From Clostridiales bacterium (GTDB lineage Bacteria; Bacillota; Clostridia; Saccharofermentanales; DTU023): a stretch of DNA of 64,000 nt. Shown here in pieces: positions 41,273 to 50,906 of this stretch (its first letter is position 1; every line of letters begins with the position of its first letter). The position numbers and the translations under genes were made by a program. The notes under the pieces were generated by a model. The model was given only the letters and a program-made list of their open reading frames with translations. It had not been told where the DNA came from and did no database searches. The stretch is from NCBI GenBank assembly GCA_004556455.1, contig SFGY01000002.1:116001-180000 (forward strand), in the 5' to 3' direction.

Positions 41273-41896
41273 ATGCAAGAGCTGAGCTTTAATGAATACC
41301 CGGAGGCCTGGCAGGGCTTTTTGCAGGCCTGTCAGAGCTGTAAAGCCTGTGAGCTGTGGAAAAGCCGCAGGGAAATTGTCGTGTACAGAGGGAGTCTGGA
41401 GGCTCCGCTGATGATTATCGGCGAAGGGCCGGGCAGAGAAGAAGACCTGCAGGGTAAGCCCTTTGTGGGACGCTCCGGGCGGCTCCTGGACGATGCCCTC
41501 GAAGCCCTGGAATTTCCGGAAACGTCTTACCATATCTGCAATATCGTGAAATGTCGTCCTCCTGAAAATCGCGCTCCGCTTGAAGAGGAGGCGCTTGCCT
41601 GCAGACGCCTGCTTTCCGCTCAGTTCACTCTGGTCAAGCCCCGTTTTGTCCTGCTTTGCGGAGCTACGGCTTTCCATTATTTTACGGGCCGGAAAGATCC
41701 CATATCCCGCGCGCGCGGCATCTTTATTGAAAGCAAAGGCATAGAGGTTCTGCCGACCTTCCATCCGGCCTATATCCTGCGCAATATGAATAAGCGCGAT
41801 GAACTCTGGCAGGATCTTGCGCTCATGAGAGCTAAAATGTGCGAAAGGGGAGCACTCGTTCCGCTGCGCCATCCTCTCGAGGGCGTGGAACACTGA
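41273..41896 (+). CDS. Uracil-DNA glycosylase family 4 (iron-sulfur type)
   Basis: Removes uracil from DNA. The 207-residue product has the Cys pair CQSCKACELW at the N-terminus and NIVKCRPPENRAP with EEALACRRLL supplying the further cluster cysteines, the active-site GEGPGREEDLQGKPFVGRSG, and PTFHPAYILRN at the end. Fits the [4Fe-4S] UDGa-type family. Start at 41273 with a weak GAGGG. It lies immediately before uvrB, grouping two DNA-repair genes. Confidence 0.92.
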   Translation: MQELSFNEYPEAWQGFLQACQSCKACELWKSRREIVVYRGSLEAPLMIIGEGPGREEDLQGKPFVGRSGRLLDDALEALEFPETSYHICNIVKCRPPENRAPLEEEALACRRLLSAQFTLVKPRFVLLCGATAFHYFTGRKDPISRARGIFIESKGIEVLPTFHPAYILRNMNKRDELWQDLALMRAKMCERGALVPLRHPLEGVEH

Positions 41897-41941
41897 GCCG
41901 AAAATTAAGCAGGCAGAAAAGAAGAAAGGTCACAGAATTTC

Positions 41942-43972
41942 TTGGAAGAGATCAGACGGTTTCAGATCAGTCAGGACATGCAGCCCGCAGGCGATCAGCC
42001 CCAGGCCATCGCCAAACTCTGTGAAGGCCTGAAAAACGGCGACAAGGCTCAGACTTTGCTCGGCGTAACAGGCTCCGGCAAAACCTTTACCATGGCGCAG
42101 GTCATCCAGCAGACGCAGCGACCGGCGCTCATTCTGGCGCACAACAAAACCCTGGCCGGTCAGCTCTGGCAGGAGTTCCGCGCCCTCTTTCCCGACAATG
42201 CCGTGGAATTTTTCGTCAGCTATTACGACTACTACCAGCCGGAAGCCTACATTCACGCGACTGATACTTACATTGAAAAGGACTCATCGATCAATGACGA
42301 GATTGACCGTATGCGCCATGCTGCGACGAACTCACTGCTCGAACGCCGGGATGTCATTGTCGTGGCTTCGGTATCCTGCATTTACGGCATCGGCAACCCC
42401 GAAGATTACCGGGATCTCATGGTGCACCTCCGGCCGGGCCAGCGCAAAGATCGCGATGAAGTCATTCGTGAACTGGTGTCCATTCAATATGAACGCAATG
42501 ATTTTGATCTGAGGCGCGGCACCTTCCGCGTGCGCGGCGATACCCTCGATGTTTTTCCGGCCGATTCAGACCATGTTTTTACCCGCGTCTCCTTTTTCGG
42601 CGACGAGATTGAAAAACTCACAGAATATGATGCGACCAGCCGCAAGGCCATCCAGGGTCGCACGTATGCCCAGATTTATCCGGCCTCGCATTACGCGAGT
42701 ACCCTGGCCAAAACCGAGCGTGCTGTTAAGACCATCGAAGCCGAGCTTGAGCAGCGCCTGGAGCTGTTGCGCCAGGAGGGCAAGCTGATTGAGGCCTACC
42801 GCCTGGAACAGCGGACGCGCTATGACATGGATCTGCTTCTGGAGACGGGCTTCTGCAAGGGGATTGAAAACTATTCCCGACATCTGGACGGTCGCCAGCC
42901 AGGTCAGCCGCCATACACCCTGCTCGATTTTTTTCCTGACGACTACCTTCTTTTTATCGACGAATCGCATGTGACCATCCCCCAGATTGGGGCGATGTAT
43001 AACGGCGACCACAGCCGCAAGGAGTCGCTGGTCGACTATGGTTTTCGCCTGCCCTCAGCCTTTGATAACCGTCCCCTGCGCTTTGGCGAATTTGAGCAGC
43101 GCATGGGGCAGACCATTTTTGTGAGCGCCACCCCCTCGCAGTATGAGAAGGAACATGCCGTACAGACGGCCGAACAGATCATCCGCCCCACCGGGCTTTT
43201 GGATCCGAAGGTTTTCGTGCGGCCGGTTAAAGATCAGATTGAAGATATTCTCCGGGAGGTTCGCGAAAATATTGCCCGGGGTGAACGTTCGCTGATCCTC
43301 ACCCTTACGAAAAAGATGGCCGAAGACCTGAGCGATTATTTAATTGGCGAAGGGCTCAAGGTGCGCTACCTGCACTCGGACATCAAGACGGTGGAACGTC
43401 TGGAAATCCTGAGGGGTTTGCGTCAGGGTAAGTTCGATGTGCTCGTGGGCATCAATCTGCTGCGCGAAGGCCTGGATCTGCCCGAAGTCTCGATGATCGC
43501 CATTCTCGATGCGGATAAAGAGGGCTTTCTGCGTTCAGAAACCTCACTGATTCAGATCATCGGCCGCGCCGCCCGCAATCTGAACGGCCGTGTCGTGCTC
43601 TATGCGGATGAGGTGACGGACGCCATGTACAAAGCCATGACCGAAACCGAGCGCCGCCGCAGCATTCAACAGAAATTCAATGAAGATCATGGGATCGTGC
43701 CCCGCAGTATTCAGAAAAATGTCCGCGACATAATGGATACCGCCTATGCTCTCGATGAAGAGGCCGGACTCAAAGTTGCAGAAGCGGAGTCTCTGGAGTT
43801 TGATGCCCGCAGCCTCAGCCCGGCAGCCGCTAAAAAACTCATGTGGAAGACGGAACAGGCCATGAAAGACGCGGCGGCCCGACTGGACTTCGAGGAGGCC
43901 GCGGCTCTGCGCGATCAGTGGATTATGCTGAGGGGCATGGTCAGGGAAGAGGGGAGCCGTGGCGGAGCTTAG
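41942..43972 (+). CDS. uvrB: Excinuclease ABC subunit B
   Basis: DNA damage-verifying helicase of nucleotide excision repair. The 676-residue product has Walker A GVTGSGKTFT, the beta-hairpin YYDYYQPEAYIH, DESHVTIPQ, helicase motifs GINLLREGLDLPEVS and QIIGRAARN, and the C-terminal UVR domain (KLMWKTEQAMKDAAARLDFE). It starts at TTG 41942, consistent with the family N-terminus FQISQDMQPAGDQPQAI. AGAAAGG lies 13 bases upstream, which is rather far. Confidence 0.95.
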   Translation: MEEIRRFQISQDMQPAGDQPQAIAKLCEGLKNGDKAQTLLGVTGSGKTFTMAQVIQQTQRPALILAHNKTLAGQLWQEFRALFPDNAVEFFVSYYDYYQPEAYIHATDTYIEKDSSINDEIDRMRHAATNSLLERRDVIVVASVSCIYGIGNPEDYRDLMVHLRPGQRKDRDEVIRELVSIQYERNDFDLRRGTFRVRGDTLDVFPADSDHVFTRVSFFGDEIEKLTEYDATSRKAIQGRTYAQIYPASHYASTLAKTERAVKTIEAELEQRLELLRQEGKLIEAYRLEQRTRYDMDLLLETGFCKGIENYSRHLDGRQPGQPPYTLLDFFPDDYLLFIDESHVTIPQIGAMYNGDHSRKESLVDYGFRLPSAFDNRPLRFGEFEQRMGQTIFVSATPSQYEKEHAVQTAEQIIRPTGLLDPKVFVRPVKDQIEDILREVRENIARGERSLILTLTKKMAEDLSDYLIGEGLKVRYLHSDIKTVERLEILRGLRQGKFDVLVGINLLREGLDLPEVSMIAILDADKEGFLRSETSLIQIIGRAARNLNGRVVLYADEVTDAMYKAMTETERRRSIQQKFNEDHGIVPRSIQKNVRDIMDTAYALDEEAGLKVAEAESLEFDARSLSPAAAKKLMWKTEQAMKDAAARLDFEEAAALRDQWIMLRGMVREEGSRGGA

Positions 43973-44078
43973 GCTCCCGCTCCCCGGTGAAACTTAAGCT
44001 CTCACCCTTCGGTGCTCAGGCTCTTGCTCCCCGGTGAAGCCCAGGCTCTCACCCTTCGAAGCTTAGGCTCCCGCCCCT
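43967..44078 (+). repeat. About 2.4 copies of a 46-47 base repeat after uvrB
   Basis: Units begin GCTTAGGCTCCCGCTCCCC, then GCTCAGGCTCTTGCTCCCC, then GCTTAGGCTCCCGCCCC, with CTCTCACCCTTCG closing the first two. The first unit starts in the last codons and stop (TAG) of uvrB. Confidence 0.75.
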
Positions 44079-44157
44079 CATGGTATAATCATTTACGAAG
44101 AGCAACCGCTCATCCCCTGCCGTTTCCCGGCGGATAAACGCTTATCAGGAGGTGACT

Positions 44158-45912
44158 ATGTCACGTGCAGAAGACGCCTATCGTTCCTGGCTAAATAATC
44201 CTTATCTGGATGCTCAAACCCGCGAAGAACTGGAGCAGATCAAGGGTCAGACGGTGGAGATTGAGGACCGCTTTTATCAGGACCTTCAATTTGGCACAGC
44301 CGGCCTGAGAGGCATCCTTGGAGCAGGCAGCAATCGTATGAATGCCTACACCGTAGCGGCTGCCGCCGAAGGCTTCGCGCGCCTTTTCCTTTCCCGGGGG
44401 AAGGAGCAAAGCGAGAAGGGCATCGCGATTTCTTATGATTCGCGGCATTTTTCCCGCGAATTTGCAGAGCTCTCGGCACGCATCTTTGCGGCGCATGGCC
44501 TTCCGGTGTATTTTTCCGATGAACTGAGGCCGGTGCCTCTGCTCTCCTTTGCCATTCGACATTTTGGCTGCGGCGGAGGAATTATGATCACCGCCAGCCA
44601 CAACCCCCGTGAATATAATGGTTTTAAGGTCTATGGCGACGACGGGGGGCAGCTCCCCGAAGAAGCCGCCGCTCAGGTGGCTGAGGAAATTCGCAAGGTC
44701 AGTGATCCCATGAAGCTGCTTCGCGAACTACCTTCTTTCGAAGCCATGAAAAAAACCGGTATACTCAGGGAAATTGGCCGTGAGCTGGATGAAGCCTATG
44801 ACCGCCAGTGCCTGAAACTGGCCATGAATCCTGAGGTGGTGCGGCGTCATGCTGATCTTAAGATCGTTTATTCGCCCCTGCATGGCTGCGGCAATAAACC
44901 GGTGCGCAGAATCCTTGCGGCTCTGGGCTTTAACGCGGTTGAGGTTGTGCCGGAACAGGAGCTTCCCGACGGCGACTTTCCCACAGCGCCTTATCCTAAC
45001 CCGGAATTTCGTGAGGCCATGGAAAAAGGCATTGAGCTGGCGGAAAAAGTCAAGGCTGACTTGCTCATTGCCACCGATCCTGACGCCGACCGCATGGGTC
45101 TGGCGGTACGCACTGCAGGGGGCGATTTTGTTCTGCTCAGCGGCAATGAAATCGGCTGTCTGCTCATGGACTATATTCTTGGCTCCAAAGCGGCGGCGGG
45201 ACAAATGCCGGATCAGGCTTACTGCGTGACCACCGTGGTCTCCTCACGACTGCCCCTGATGATCTGTGAACATTATGGTATTAAGCTCTATCAAACCCTG
45301 ACCGGCTTCAAAAACATCGCCGAAGTGATCCACGAACAAAGCGATCTCGGCGAAGGCCATTTTCAGTTTGCCTACGAGGAGAGTTTCGGCTATCTCACCG
45401 GCCTGAATGTTCGCGACAAGGACGCGGTGGTCTCCTCTATGCTGATTGCGGAGATGGCCGCTGTCTCGGCCGCGCAGGGCGAAACACTCTATGAACGCCT
45501 GCAGAAGCTCTTCCAGCGCTTCCGCTATGCGTCGGAGAAAACCCTGCCTCTGACCCGCAAGGGCCGTGAGGGTCTGGAGTCCATCGCCCACTGCATGAAA
45601 GAAATTCGCGCGGACAAAGTGAGCTTCTTCGATAAACTGCCGCTGCGCCGCGTCCTTGACTATCAGGAAAAGACCATTACCGATGTTGCCACGGGCATCG
45701 TGACACCCTTCAAAACGACGGCCAGCAATGTGCTGGTCTATGAGCTGGAAGGCCTTGACTGGTTTGCCTGCCGTCCCTCCGGGACCGAACCGAAATTGAA
45801 AATTTATATGGGGGCGTATCGCACAGATCCCGGCGAAGCGGAAAAAGCCAGAGACAATCTGGCAGATCTGGCGGCGGCTCCCATCGTGAAGCTTCTGGAT
45901 CAGAAAGCCTGA
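44158..45912 (+). CDS. Alpha-phosphohexomutase (phosphoglucomutase/phosphomannomutase)
   Basis: Interconverts hexose 1- and 6-phosphates, probably feeding glucose-1-phosphate to the glg genes. The 584-residue product has the phosphoserine loop GGIMITASHNPREYNGFKVYG, the metal loop ATDPDADRMG, the sugar loop YEESFGYL and the phosphate loop RPSGTEPKLKIY. Length fits the PgcA type of Firmicutes. I chose the ATG at 44158, after AGGAGG; the GTG at 44152 overlaps that site. Confidence 0.92.
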   Translation: MSRAEDAYRSWLNNPYLDAQTREELEQIKGQTVEIEDRFYQDLQFGTAGLRGILGAGSNRMNAYTVAAAAEGFARLFLSRGKEQSEKGIAISYDSRHFSREFAELSARIFAAHGLPVYFSDELRPVPLLSFAIRHFGCGGGIMITASHNPREYNGFKVYGDDGGQLPEEAAAQVAEEIRKVSDPMKLLRELPSFEAMKKTGILREIGRELDEAYDRQCLKLAMNPEVVRRHADLKIVYSPLHGCGNKPVRRILAALGFNAVEVVPEQELPDGDFPTAPYPNPEFREAMEKGIELAEKVKADLLIATDPDADRMGLAVRTAGGDFVLLSGNEIGCLLMDYILGSKAAAGQMPDQAYCVTTVVSSRLPLMICEHYGIKLYQTLTGFKNIAEVIHEQSDLGEGHFQFAYEESFGYLTGLNVRDKDAVVSSMLIAEMAAVSAAQGETLYERLQKLFQRFRYASEKTLPLTRKGREGLESIAHCMKEIRADKVSFFDKLPLRRVLDYQEKTITDVATGIVTPFKTTASNVLVYELEGLDWFACRPSGTEPKLKIYMGAYRTDPGEAEKARDNLADLAAAPIVKLLDQKA

Positions 45913-45937
45913 GCATCTGTAAAAGCCGAGCACTGTC

Positions 45938-48900
45938 ATGGATTTTGTTCACCTTCATCTGCACAGCGAGTACAGTCTGCTCGATGGAGCGATTCGCCTG
46001 AAAGAGCTGGGACCCCGCCTGAAAGAGCTGGGGATGTCCGCCTGCGCGCTGACAGATCACGGTGTGCTCTATGGCAGCATTGATTTCAGCCGGCAGTTAA
46101 AGCAGGAGGGAATCAAGCCGATCCTGGGCTGCGAACTCTATGTTTCTGTGCGCGGCATGCAGGATAAAGAAGCGGGTCTGGATCGCAATCCCTACCACCT
46201 GATTCTTCTCGCCGAGACGCAGGAGGGCTGGCATAATCTTATGAAGCTGGACTCCCTGGCCTGGCTTGATGGATATTATTACCGCCCCCGCGTGGACTTT
46301 GACTGTCTTAAAAAATATAGCAAAGGCCTTATCTGTCTCTCGGCCTGCCTGGGTGGAGAGTTGCCAAGAGCGGTGCTGGCGGGTGACGAAGCAAGGGCGC
46401 TCGAAGTTGCCCAACGTTATGAAGACTGCTTTGGCCGGGGCAATTATTTTCTGGAACTTCAATCTAACGGTATCGCCGAGCAGCATCGTGTCAATCAAGC
46501 GTTGATTCGCCTTTCCCGTGAACACGGATTTCCCCTGGTGGCGACCAATGACTGCCATTATCTGAAGCCCGAAGACTGGCGTGCGCAGGATGTTTTGCTC
46601 TGTCTGCAGACCGGCAAAAAACTCAGCGACCCCGAGCGCATGCGCATGGAGTCGCGGGAATTTTATCTCAAGTCTCCGGAAGAAATGAGCGCTGCCTTTG
46701 AGGCCATCCCCGAAGCCCTGGAAAACACCGTTAAAATCGCCGGGCGCTGTCACGCCGAAATTGAAAGCGGTCATCTCTATCTGCCGGCCTATCAGGCTCC
46801 GGACGGCCAGGATTCCCAGAGCTTTTTACGCCAGCTTGCCGAAGATGGTCTGAAAGAGCGCATGGCAGAAGACAAAACGGGTCCGCCCATTGCCGAAGCC
46901 GAGTACCGTGAGCGTCTGGAAAAAGAGCTTGGCGTCATCATCTCCATGGGCTACACGGATTATTATCTGGTGGTCTGGGACTATATTCGCAAGGCCCGTG
47001 AACTGGATATTTATGTCGGCCCCGGCCGGGGCTCGGGCGGAGCTTCTCTGGTGGCCTGGTGTCTGCATATCACCAATATCAACCCCCTGCGCTACAACCT
47101 GATTTTCGAGCGTTTCCTCAATAAGGAGCGGGTGTCCATGCCGGATTTCGACGTGGACTTTGAGGATACGCGCCGCTCTGAGCTGATTGATTATGTGACG
47201 GCCAAATACGGCAGTGAGCACGTCTGCCAGGTGATTACTTTCGGCACGCTGGGCGCACGTGCCTGTATCCGCGACGTGGCGCGCGTCCTGGATTTTCCCT
47301 ACGCCGAAGCCGATCGCCTCGCCAAGATGGTGCCGCCCCAGCTTAATATCACCCTTGATCAGGCGCTGGAGATTTCGTCGGATTTAAAAAAAGAATATGA
47401 GCAGCAGGAGGAGAGCCGGGAGCTGATTGACCTGGCTCGCCGCCTGGAGGGCATGCCGCGGCACTCTTCAACCCATGCGGCTGGCGTCATCATCTCCTCA
47501 GCCCCCATCGCCGAAGTCGCGCCCCTGGCTAAAAATGACGACGCGGTGGTGGTGCAGTATACCAAGGATCACATCGAAGAAGTGGGCCTCCTGAAATTCG
47601 ACTTTCTGGGTCTGCGCAACCTCAGCGTCATGCACGACTGTGTGCGCATGATCCGGGAGAACGGCGGACCGGAGATTTCTGTTGATGCCCTCGATGTCAG
47701 TGATCCCAGGGTTTACCAGATGATCAGCGAAGGCCAGACCGCCGGGGTCTTCCAGCTGGAAGCAGCCGGCATGACCGCGTGCATCAAAAATATTCAGCCC
47801 AATTGTCTCGAGGATATTGTCGCCGGGATATCCCTCTTTCGTCCCGGACCGATGGAGCAGATTCCTAAATATCTGGAGGCTCGCGAAAAAGGCGCGGTCT
47901 ACGAACACGAACTACTGAAGCCCATCCTCGCCAATACCTATGGCTGTATGGTCTATCAGGAACAGGTCATGCAGATTGTGCGGGTGCTTGCAGGTTTTTC
48001 CATGGGACAGGCCGATAACATCCGCCGCGCCATGAGTAAGAAGAAACCCGAGCTGCTGGCCCGCTACCGTGAACTTTTTGTCCACGGGGGAGAGGACGAT
48101 AAGGGACAGCACATCGTCGGCGCCGTCCATAATGGCGTCTCTGAGGCCACGGCGAACCACATCTTTGACGAGATGATGGCCTTTGCCGGTTATGCCTTCA
48201 ATAAAGCGCACGCTGTGGGCTATGCCATACTGGCCTATCAGACGGCCTGGCTGAAAACCTACTATCCGCTGGAATTTCTGGCGGCCACCTTGAACTCCTT
48301 CCTCGGTGATCTCAGCAAAGCCGCCTATTATGTGCGCGTGGTGCGGGAAATGGGCTTTAAGCTTCTGCCGCCGGACGTCAATGCGAGCGAAGTGCTTTTT
48401 ACCACCGAGAACGGAGCTATCCGCTGCGGCCTGGGGGCCATTCGCAATGTCGGGCGCGCGAGTATGCAGAATCTGCTGGATGACCGCCGTGAACACGGTC
48501 CCTTTACGAGCTTCGAGGACTTTATTTCCCGGGCCATCGACTGCAATATTGGCCGCAAAACCGTGGAAAGCCTGATCAAAAGCTCAGCTCTGGACAGCTT
48601 CGGCCTTCGCCGTTCAGCCCTCATGGCGATCTGCGAACCTTTTATGCAACAGCTGCAGGATAGTAAGCGTCAGAGCTGGGAAAATCAGATCAGTCTCTTC
48701 GATGTCCTCGATCTGGATGACCAGGCGCACGTCAAAGCGGAAATACCGGATGTGCCGGAATACGAGGAGAGTGTGCGTCTCGACCAGGAAAAAGAAACCC
48801 TGGGGATCTACGTCAGTGGCCATCCTTTAAATCGCTATCTTGCCGTCATGGAACGCTTCTGCAGTCTCAGCAGCCTGGACTTCCAGCGCCCGGAGGGCGA

Positions 48901-49615
48901 TGAGCTATCCTCTCTGAGCGACCGCCAGCGCGTGATTATGGCGGGACAGGTGCGCGCGAAACGTCTGCTGCTCACGCGCAAAAAAGAACAGATGGCTTTT
49001 GTTCAGATGGAAGATCTGGACGGCGTTTACGAGCTGCTGGTTTTTCCCCGTGCTTTTGCCGCCTGCCATGATCTTTTGCAGGAAGGCCAGGTCCTGCTGG
49101 TGGCCGGAGAACTGAGCGTGCGCGAAGATGAAGAACCCAAGCTGATCGTCCAGCTTGCCAGCCCGCTCGACCCGGAAGCGGAAGAGCTTCCCCCGGAATT
49201 CGCAGATTTTTCAGGCGCAGCTGAAGGCAGGACTCAAAGGCCTCAGGTGCTGAAGGCGCTGTCTGCCGGAGGGGTGATCACTCCGACGGAAAAACCAGGA
49301 GGATGGCCAGGGAATGTGCCGACGCAAATTCCAACAGAACGGTCGTCGGCCTCTTCCTTCCCGCCGTCTCCGCCAGACGCGAAAGGTTCTGAAGCCAAAA
49401 CTTCAGCGCTGCGTCTCTGTTTTTACTGGCCGGAGACCGAAGATGAGGCAGATACCCGGGCTTTCCATGCGATGCTTCGCTATTTTTCCGGAAACTGTGA
49501 GCTTTACCTCTTTGACGGGAAAAACCCACCCCGGCGCTTTAGCAGCGGTTTTGATCTTAGCGCTCTGGAACGCATGACGAAGCGCTATGGAGAAGATCGC
49601 GCAGGATTTTTCTAA
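45938..49615 (+). CDS. dnaE: DNA polymerase III alpha subunit (DnaE)
   Basis: Replicative/error-prone type C-family polymerase, 1225 residues. The N-terminal PHP domain opens FVHLHLHSEYSLLDGA. The palm has GPGRGSGGASLVAW and catalytic acids in MPDFDVDFED. Fingers, HhH and an OB domain (about 1000-1085, ending KLIVQLASP) follow. The final ~140 residues include a low-complexity stretch (about TPTEKPGGWPGNVPTQIP) before a short structured tail. It lacks the exonuclease of PolC. Its last bases CAGGATTTTTCTAA are repeated 19 bases on. Confidence 0.95.
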   Translation: MDFVHLHLHSEYSLLDGAIRLKELGPRLKELGMSACALTDHGVLYGSIDFSRQLKQEGIKPILGCELYVSVRGMQDKEAGLDRNPYHLILLAETQEGWHNLMKLDSLAWLDGYYYRPRVDFDCLKKYSKGLICLSACLGGELPRAVLAGDEARALEVAQRYEDCFGRGNYFLELQSNGIAEQHRVNQALIRLSREHGFPLVATNDCHYLKPEDWRAQDVLLCLQTGKKLSDPERMRMESREFYLKSPEEMSAAFEAIPEALENTVKIAGRCHAEIESGHLYLPAYQAPDGQDSQSFLRQLAEDGLKERMAEDKTGPPIAEAEYRERLEKELGVIISMGYTDYYLVVWDYIRKARELDIYVGPGRGSGGASLVAWCLHITNINPLRYNLIFERFLNKERVSMPDFDVDFEDTRRSELIDYVTAKYGSEHVCQVITFGTLGARACIRDVARVLDFPYAEADRLAKMVPPQLNITLDQALEISSDLKKEYEQQEESRELIDLARRLEGMPRHSSTHAAGVIISSAPIAEVAPLAKNDDAVVVQYTKDHIEEVGLLKFDFLGLRNLSVMHDCVRMIRENGGPEISVDALDVSDPRVYQMISEGQTAGVFQLEAAGMTACIKNIQPNCLEDIVAGISLFRPGPMEQIPKYLEAREKGAVYEHELLKPILANTYGCMVYQEQVMQIVRVLAGFSMGQADNIRRAMSKKKPELLARYRELFVHGGEDDKGQHIVGAVHNGVSEATANHIFDEMMAFAGYAFNKAHAVGYAILAYQTAWLKTYYPLEFLAATLNSFLGDLSKAAYYVRVVREMGFKLLPPDVNASEVLFTTENGAIRCGLGAIRNVGRASMQNLLDDRREHGPFTSFEDFISRAIDCNIGRKTVESLIKSSALDSFGLRRSALMAICEPFMQQLQDSKRQSWENQISLFDVLDLDDQAHVKAEIPDVPEYEESVRLDQEKETLGIYVSGHPLNRYLAVMERFCSLSSLDFQRPEGDELSSLSDRQRVIMAGQVRAKRLLLTRKKEQMAFVQMEDLDGVYELLVFPRAFAACHDLLQEGQVLLVAGELSVREDEEPKLIVQLASPLDPEAEELPPEFADFSGAAEGRTQRPQVLKALSAGGVITPTEKPGGWPGNVPTQIPTERSSASSFPPSPPDAKGSEAKTSALRLCFYWPETEDEADTRAFHAMLRYFSGNCELYLFDGKNPPRRFSSGFDLSALERMTKRYGEDRAGFF

Positions 49616-49634
49616 TCACACAGGATTTTTCTAA
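49602..49634 (+). repeat. Exact 14-base repeat containing the dnaE stop codon
   Basis: CAGGATTTTTCTAA occurs at 49602-49615 (end of dnaE) and 49621-49634, a 19-base period, just before the pfkA ribosome site. Confidence 0.8.
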
Positions 49635-49648
49635 ATGGAGGAAAAAGC

Positions 49649-50716
49649 ATGAGCTTAAATAAAAAAGAAGTGTGCCAGATCGAAGAAAGCGCTGCCGAAG
49701 ATCTCGAAGCCAAACGGCTGAAGGATCTCCATGAACTGGCCCAGGAAAAGAAAATCCGACGTGTCGGCGTTTTGACTTCAGGCGGCGATGCTCCGGGCAT
49801 GAATGGTCTGATTCGCTCGGTCACCCGCGCCTCCACCTATTATGGTCTTGAAGTCATGGGCATTCGCAGAGGGTATCACGGTCTCTGGAAAGGGGATATG
49901 AGCCTGCTCACGGCCCGGGATGTCTCTGATACCCTGCAGCGGGGAGGCACTTTTCTCATGACCGCCCGCAGCGAGACTTTCACCACAGAAGAAGGTCTTA
50001 AGCGGGCTGCTGCCATGGCAGATGTCTTTAATCTGGATGCCATTTTCTGCCTGGGCGGCGATGGAACCTGGCGAGGCGCGCAGACTCTGACCGATGCCGG
50101 AGTTTGTACCATGGCTTTGCCCGCCACCATCGACAATGACATTGCGGCCAGCGACTATTGTATCGGCTACGATACCGCCATGAATACGGCCATCGAATGT
50201 GTGGATAAGCTCAGAGATACGGCCTCTTCACATGAGCGCTGCAGCGTGGTGGAGGTCATGGGCCGTCACAATGGCTATCTGGCCATGACTGTCGGCATTG
50301 CTACGGGCGCGGAAATCATTCTGATCCCGGAACATCCTGCGGATTTCATGGACGATGTGGTCAGCAAAATTCTCTCTGCCCGCAACCGCGGTAAGCGTCA
50401 TTATATTGTCATCGACGCAGAGGGCGTGGGCGATGCCGCAGAAATTGCCCGACACATCGAGGAAACGACGGGCATTGAATCCCGGGCAAGTACGCTGGGC
50501 TATGTTCAGCGCGGGGGTAATCCTTCGCTGCGCGACCGCTATCTCGCTTCCATGATGGGCGTTTACGCGGTGGAAGCTCTGCTTTCAGGCCGCAAGAATC
50601 GCGCCATTATCCTCAGGGGCGGAGAAATTTGTGACATCGATATTCATGAAGCCAATGCGAGCAAAAAGAGCATCAGCGAAAGCATCTACAAGAAAGCTGA
50701 AATCCTTGCGTTTTAA
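49649..50716 (+). CDS. pfkA: 6-phosphofructokinase
   Basis: Phosphorylates fructose-6-phosphate in glycolysis. The 355-residue product has GVLTSGGDAPGMNGLIRS, CLGGDGTWRGA and the catalytic PATIDNDIAASDYCIGYDTA. Gly in GGDGT and the absence of Lys in PATIDND favour ATP rather than pyrophosphate as donor. About 36 extra residues (MSLNKKEVCQIEESAAEDLE...) precede the usual start. GGAGG lies nine bases before the ATG. Confidence 0.92.
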   Translation: MSLNKKEVCQIEESAAEDLEAKRLKDLHELAQEKKIRRVGVLTSGGDAPGMNGLIRSVTRASTYYGLEVMGIRRGYHGLWKGDMSLLTARDVSDTLQRGGTFLMTARSETFTTEEGLKRAAAMADVFNLDAIFCLGGDGTWRGAQTLTDAGVCTMALPATIDNDIAASDYCIGYDTAMNTAIECVDKLRDTASSHERCSVVEVMGRHNGYLAMTVGIATGAEIILIPEHPADFMDDVVSKILSARNRGKRHYIVIDAEGVGDAAEIARHIEETTGIESRASTLGYVQRGGNPSLRDRYLASMMGVYAVEALLSGRKNRAIILRGGEICDIDIHEANASKKSISESIYKKAEILAF

Positions 50717-50738
50717 CTGATGGGAAAGATCGACAACC

Positions 50739-50787
50739 GCTCAGAACAACTTTGGACAGCTCAGAACTGCCCTGGCCTGCTCAGAAC
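50739..50787 (+). repeat. 20-base-period repeats before mutS2
   Basis: GCTCAGAAC occurs at 50739, 50759 and 50779, exactly 20 bases apart, followed by a shifted GCTGAGAAC. The rest of the spacer shows nothing else. Confidence 0.75.
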
Positions 50788-50906
50788 TGCTGAGAACAGC
50801 GAGTTCACATTCCAGGCGATGCGAGCAAAGACGAATTTAAGTTAAGTCAAAGTTAACTCGGACTTGAGCCTGTCTTGTACCAAAGTCAAGTCAGAAAGGA
50901 AGGATC

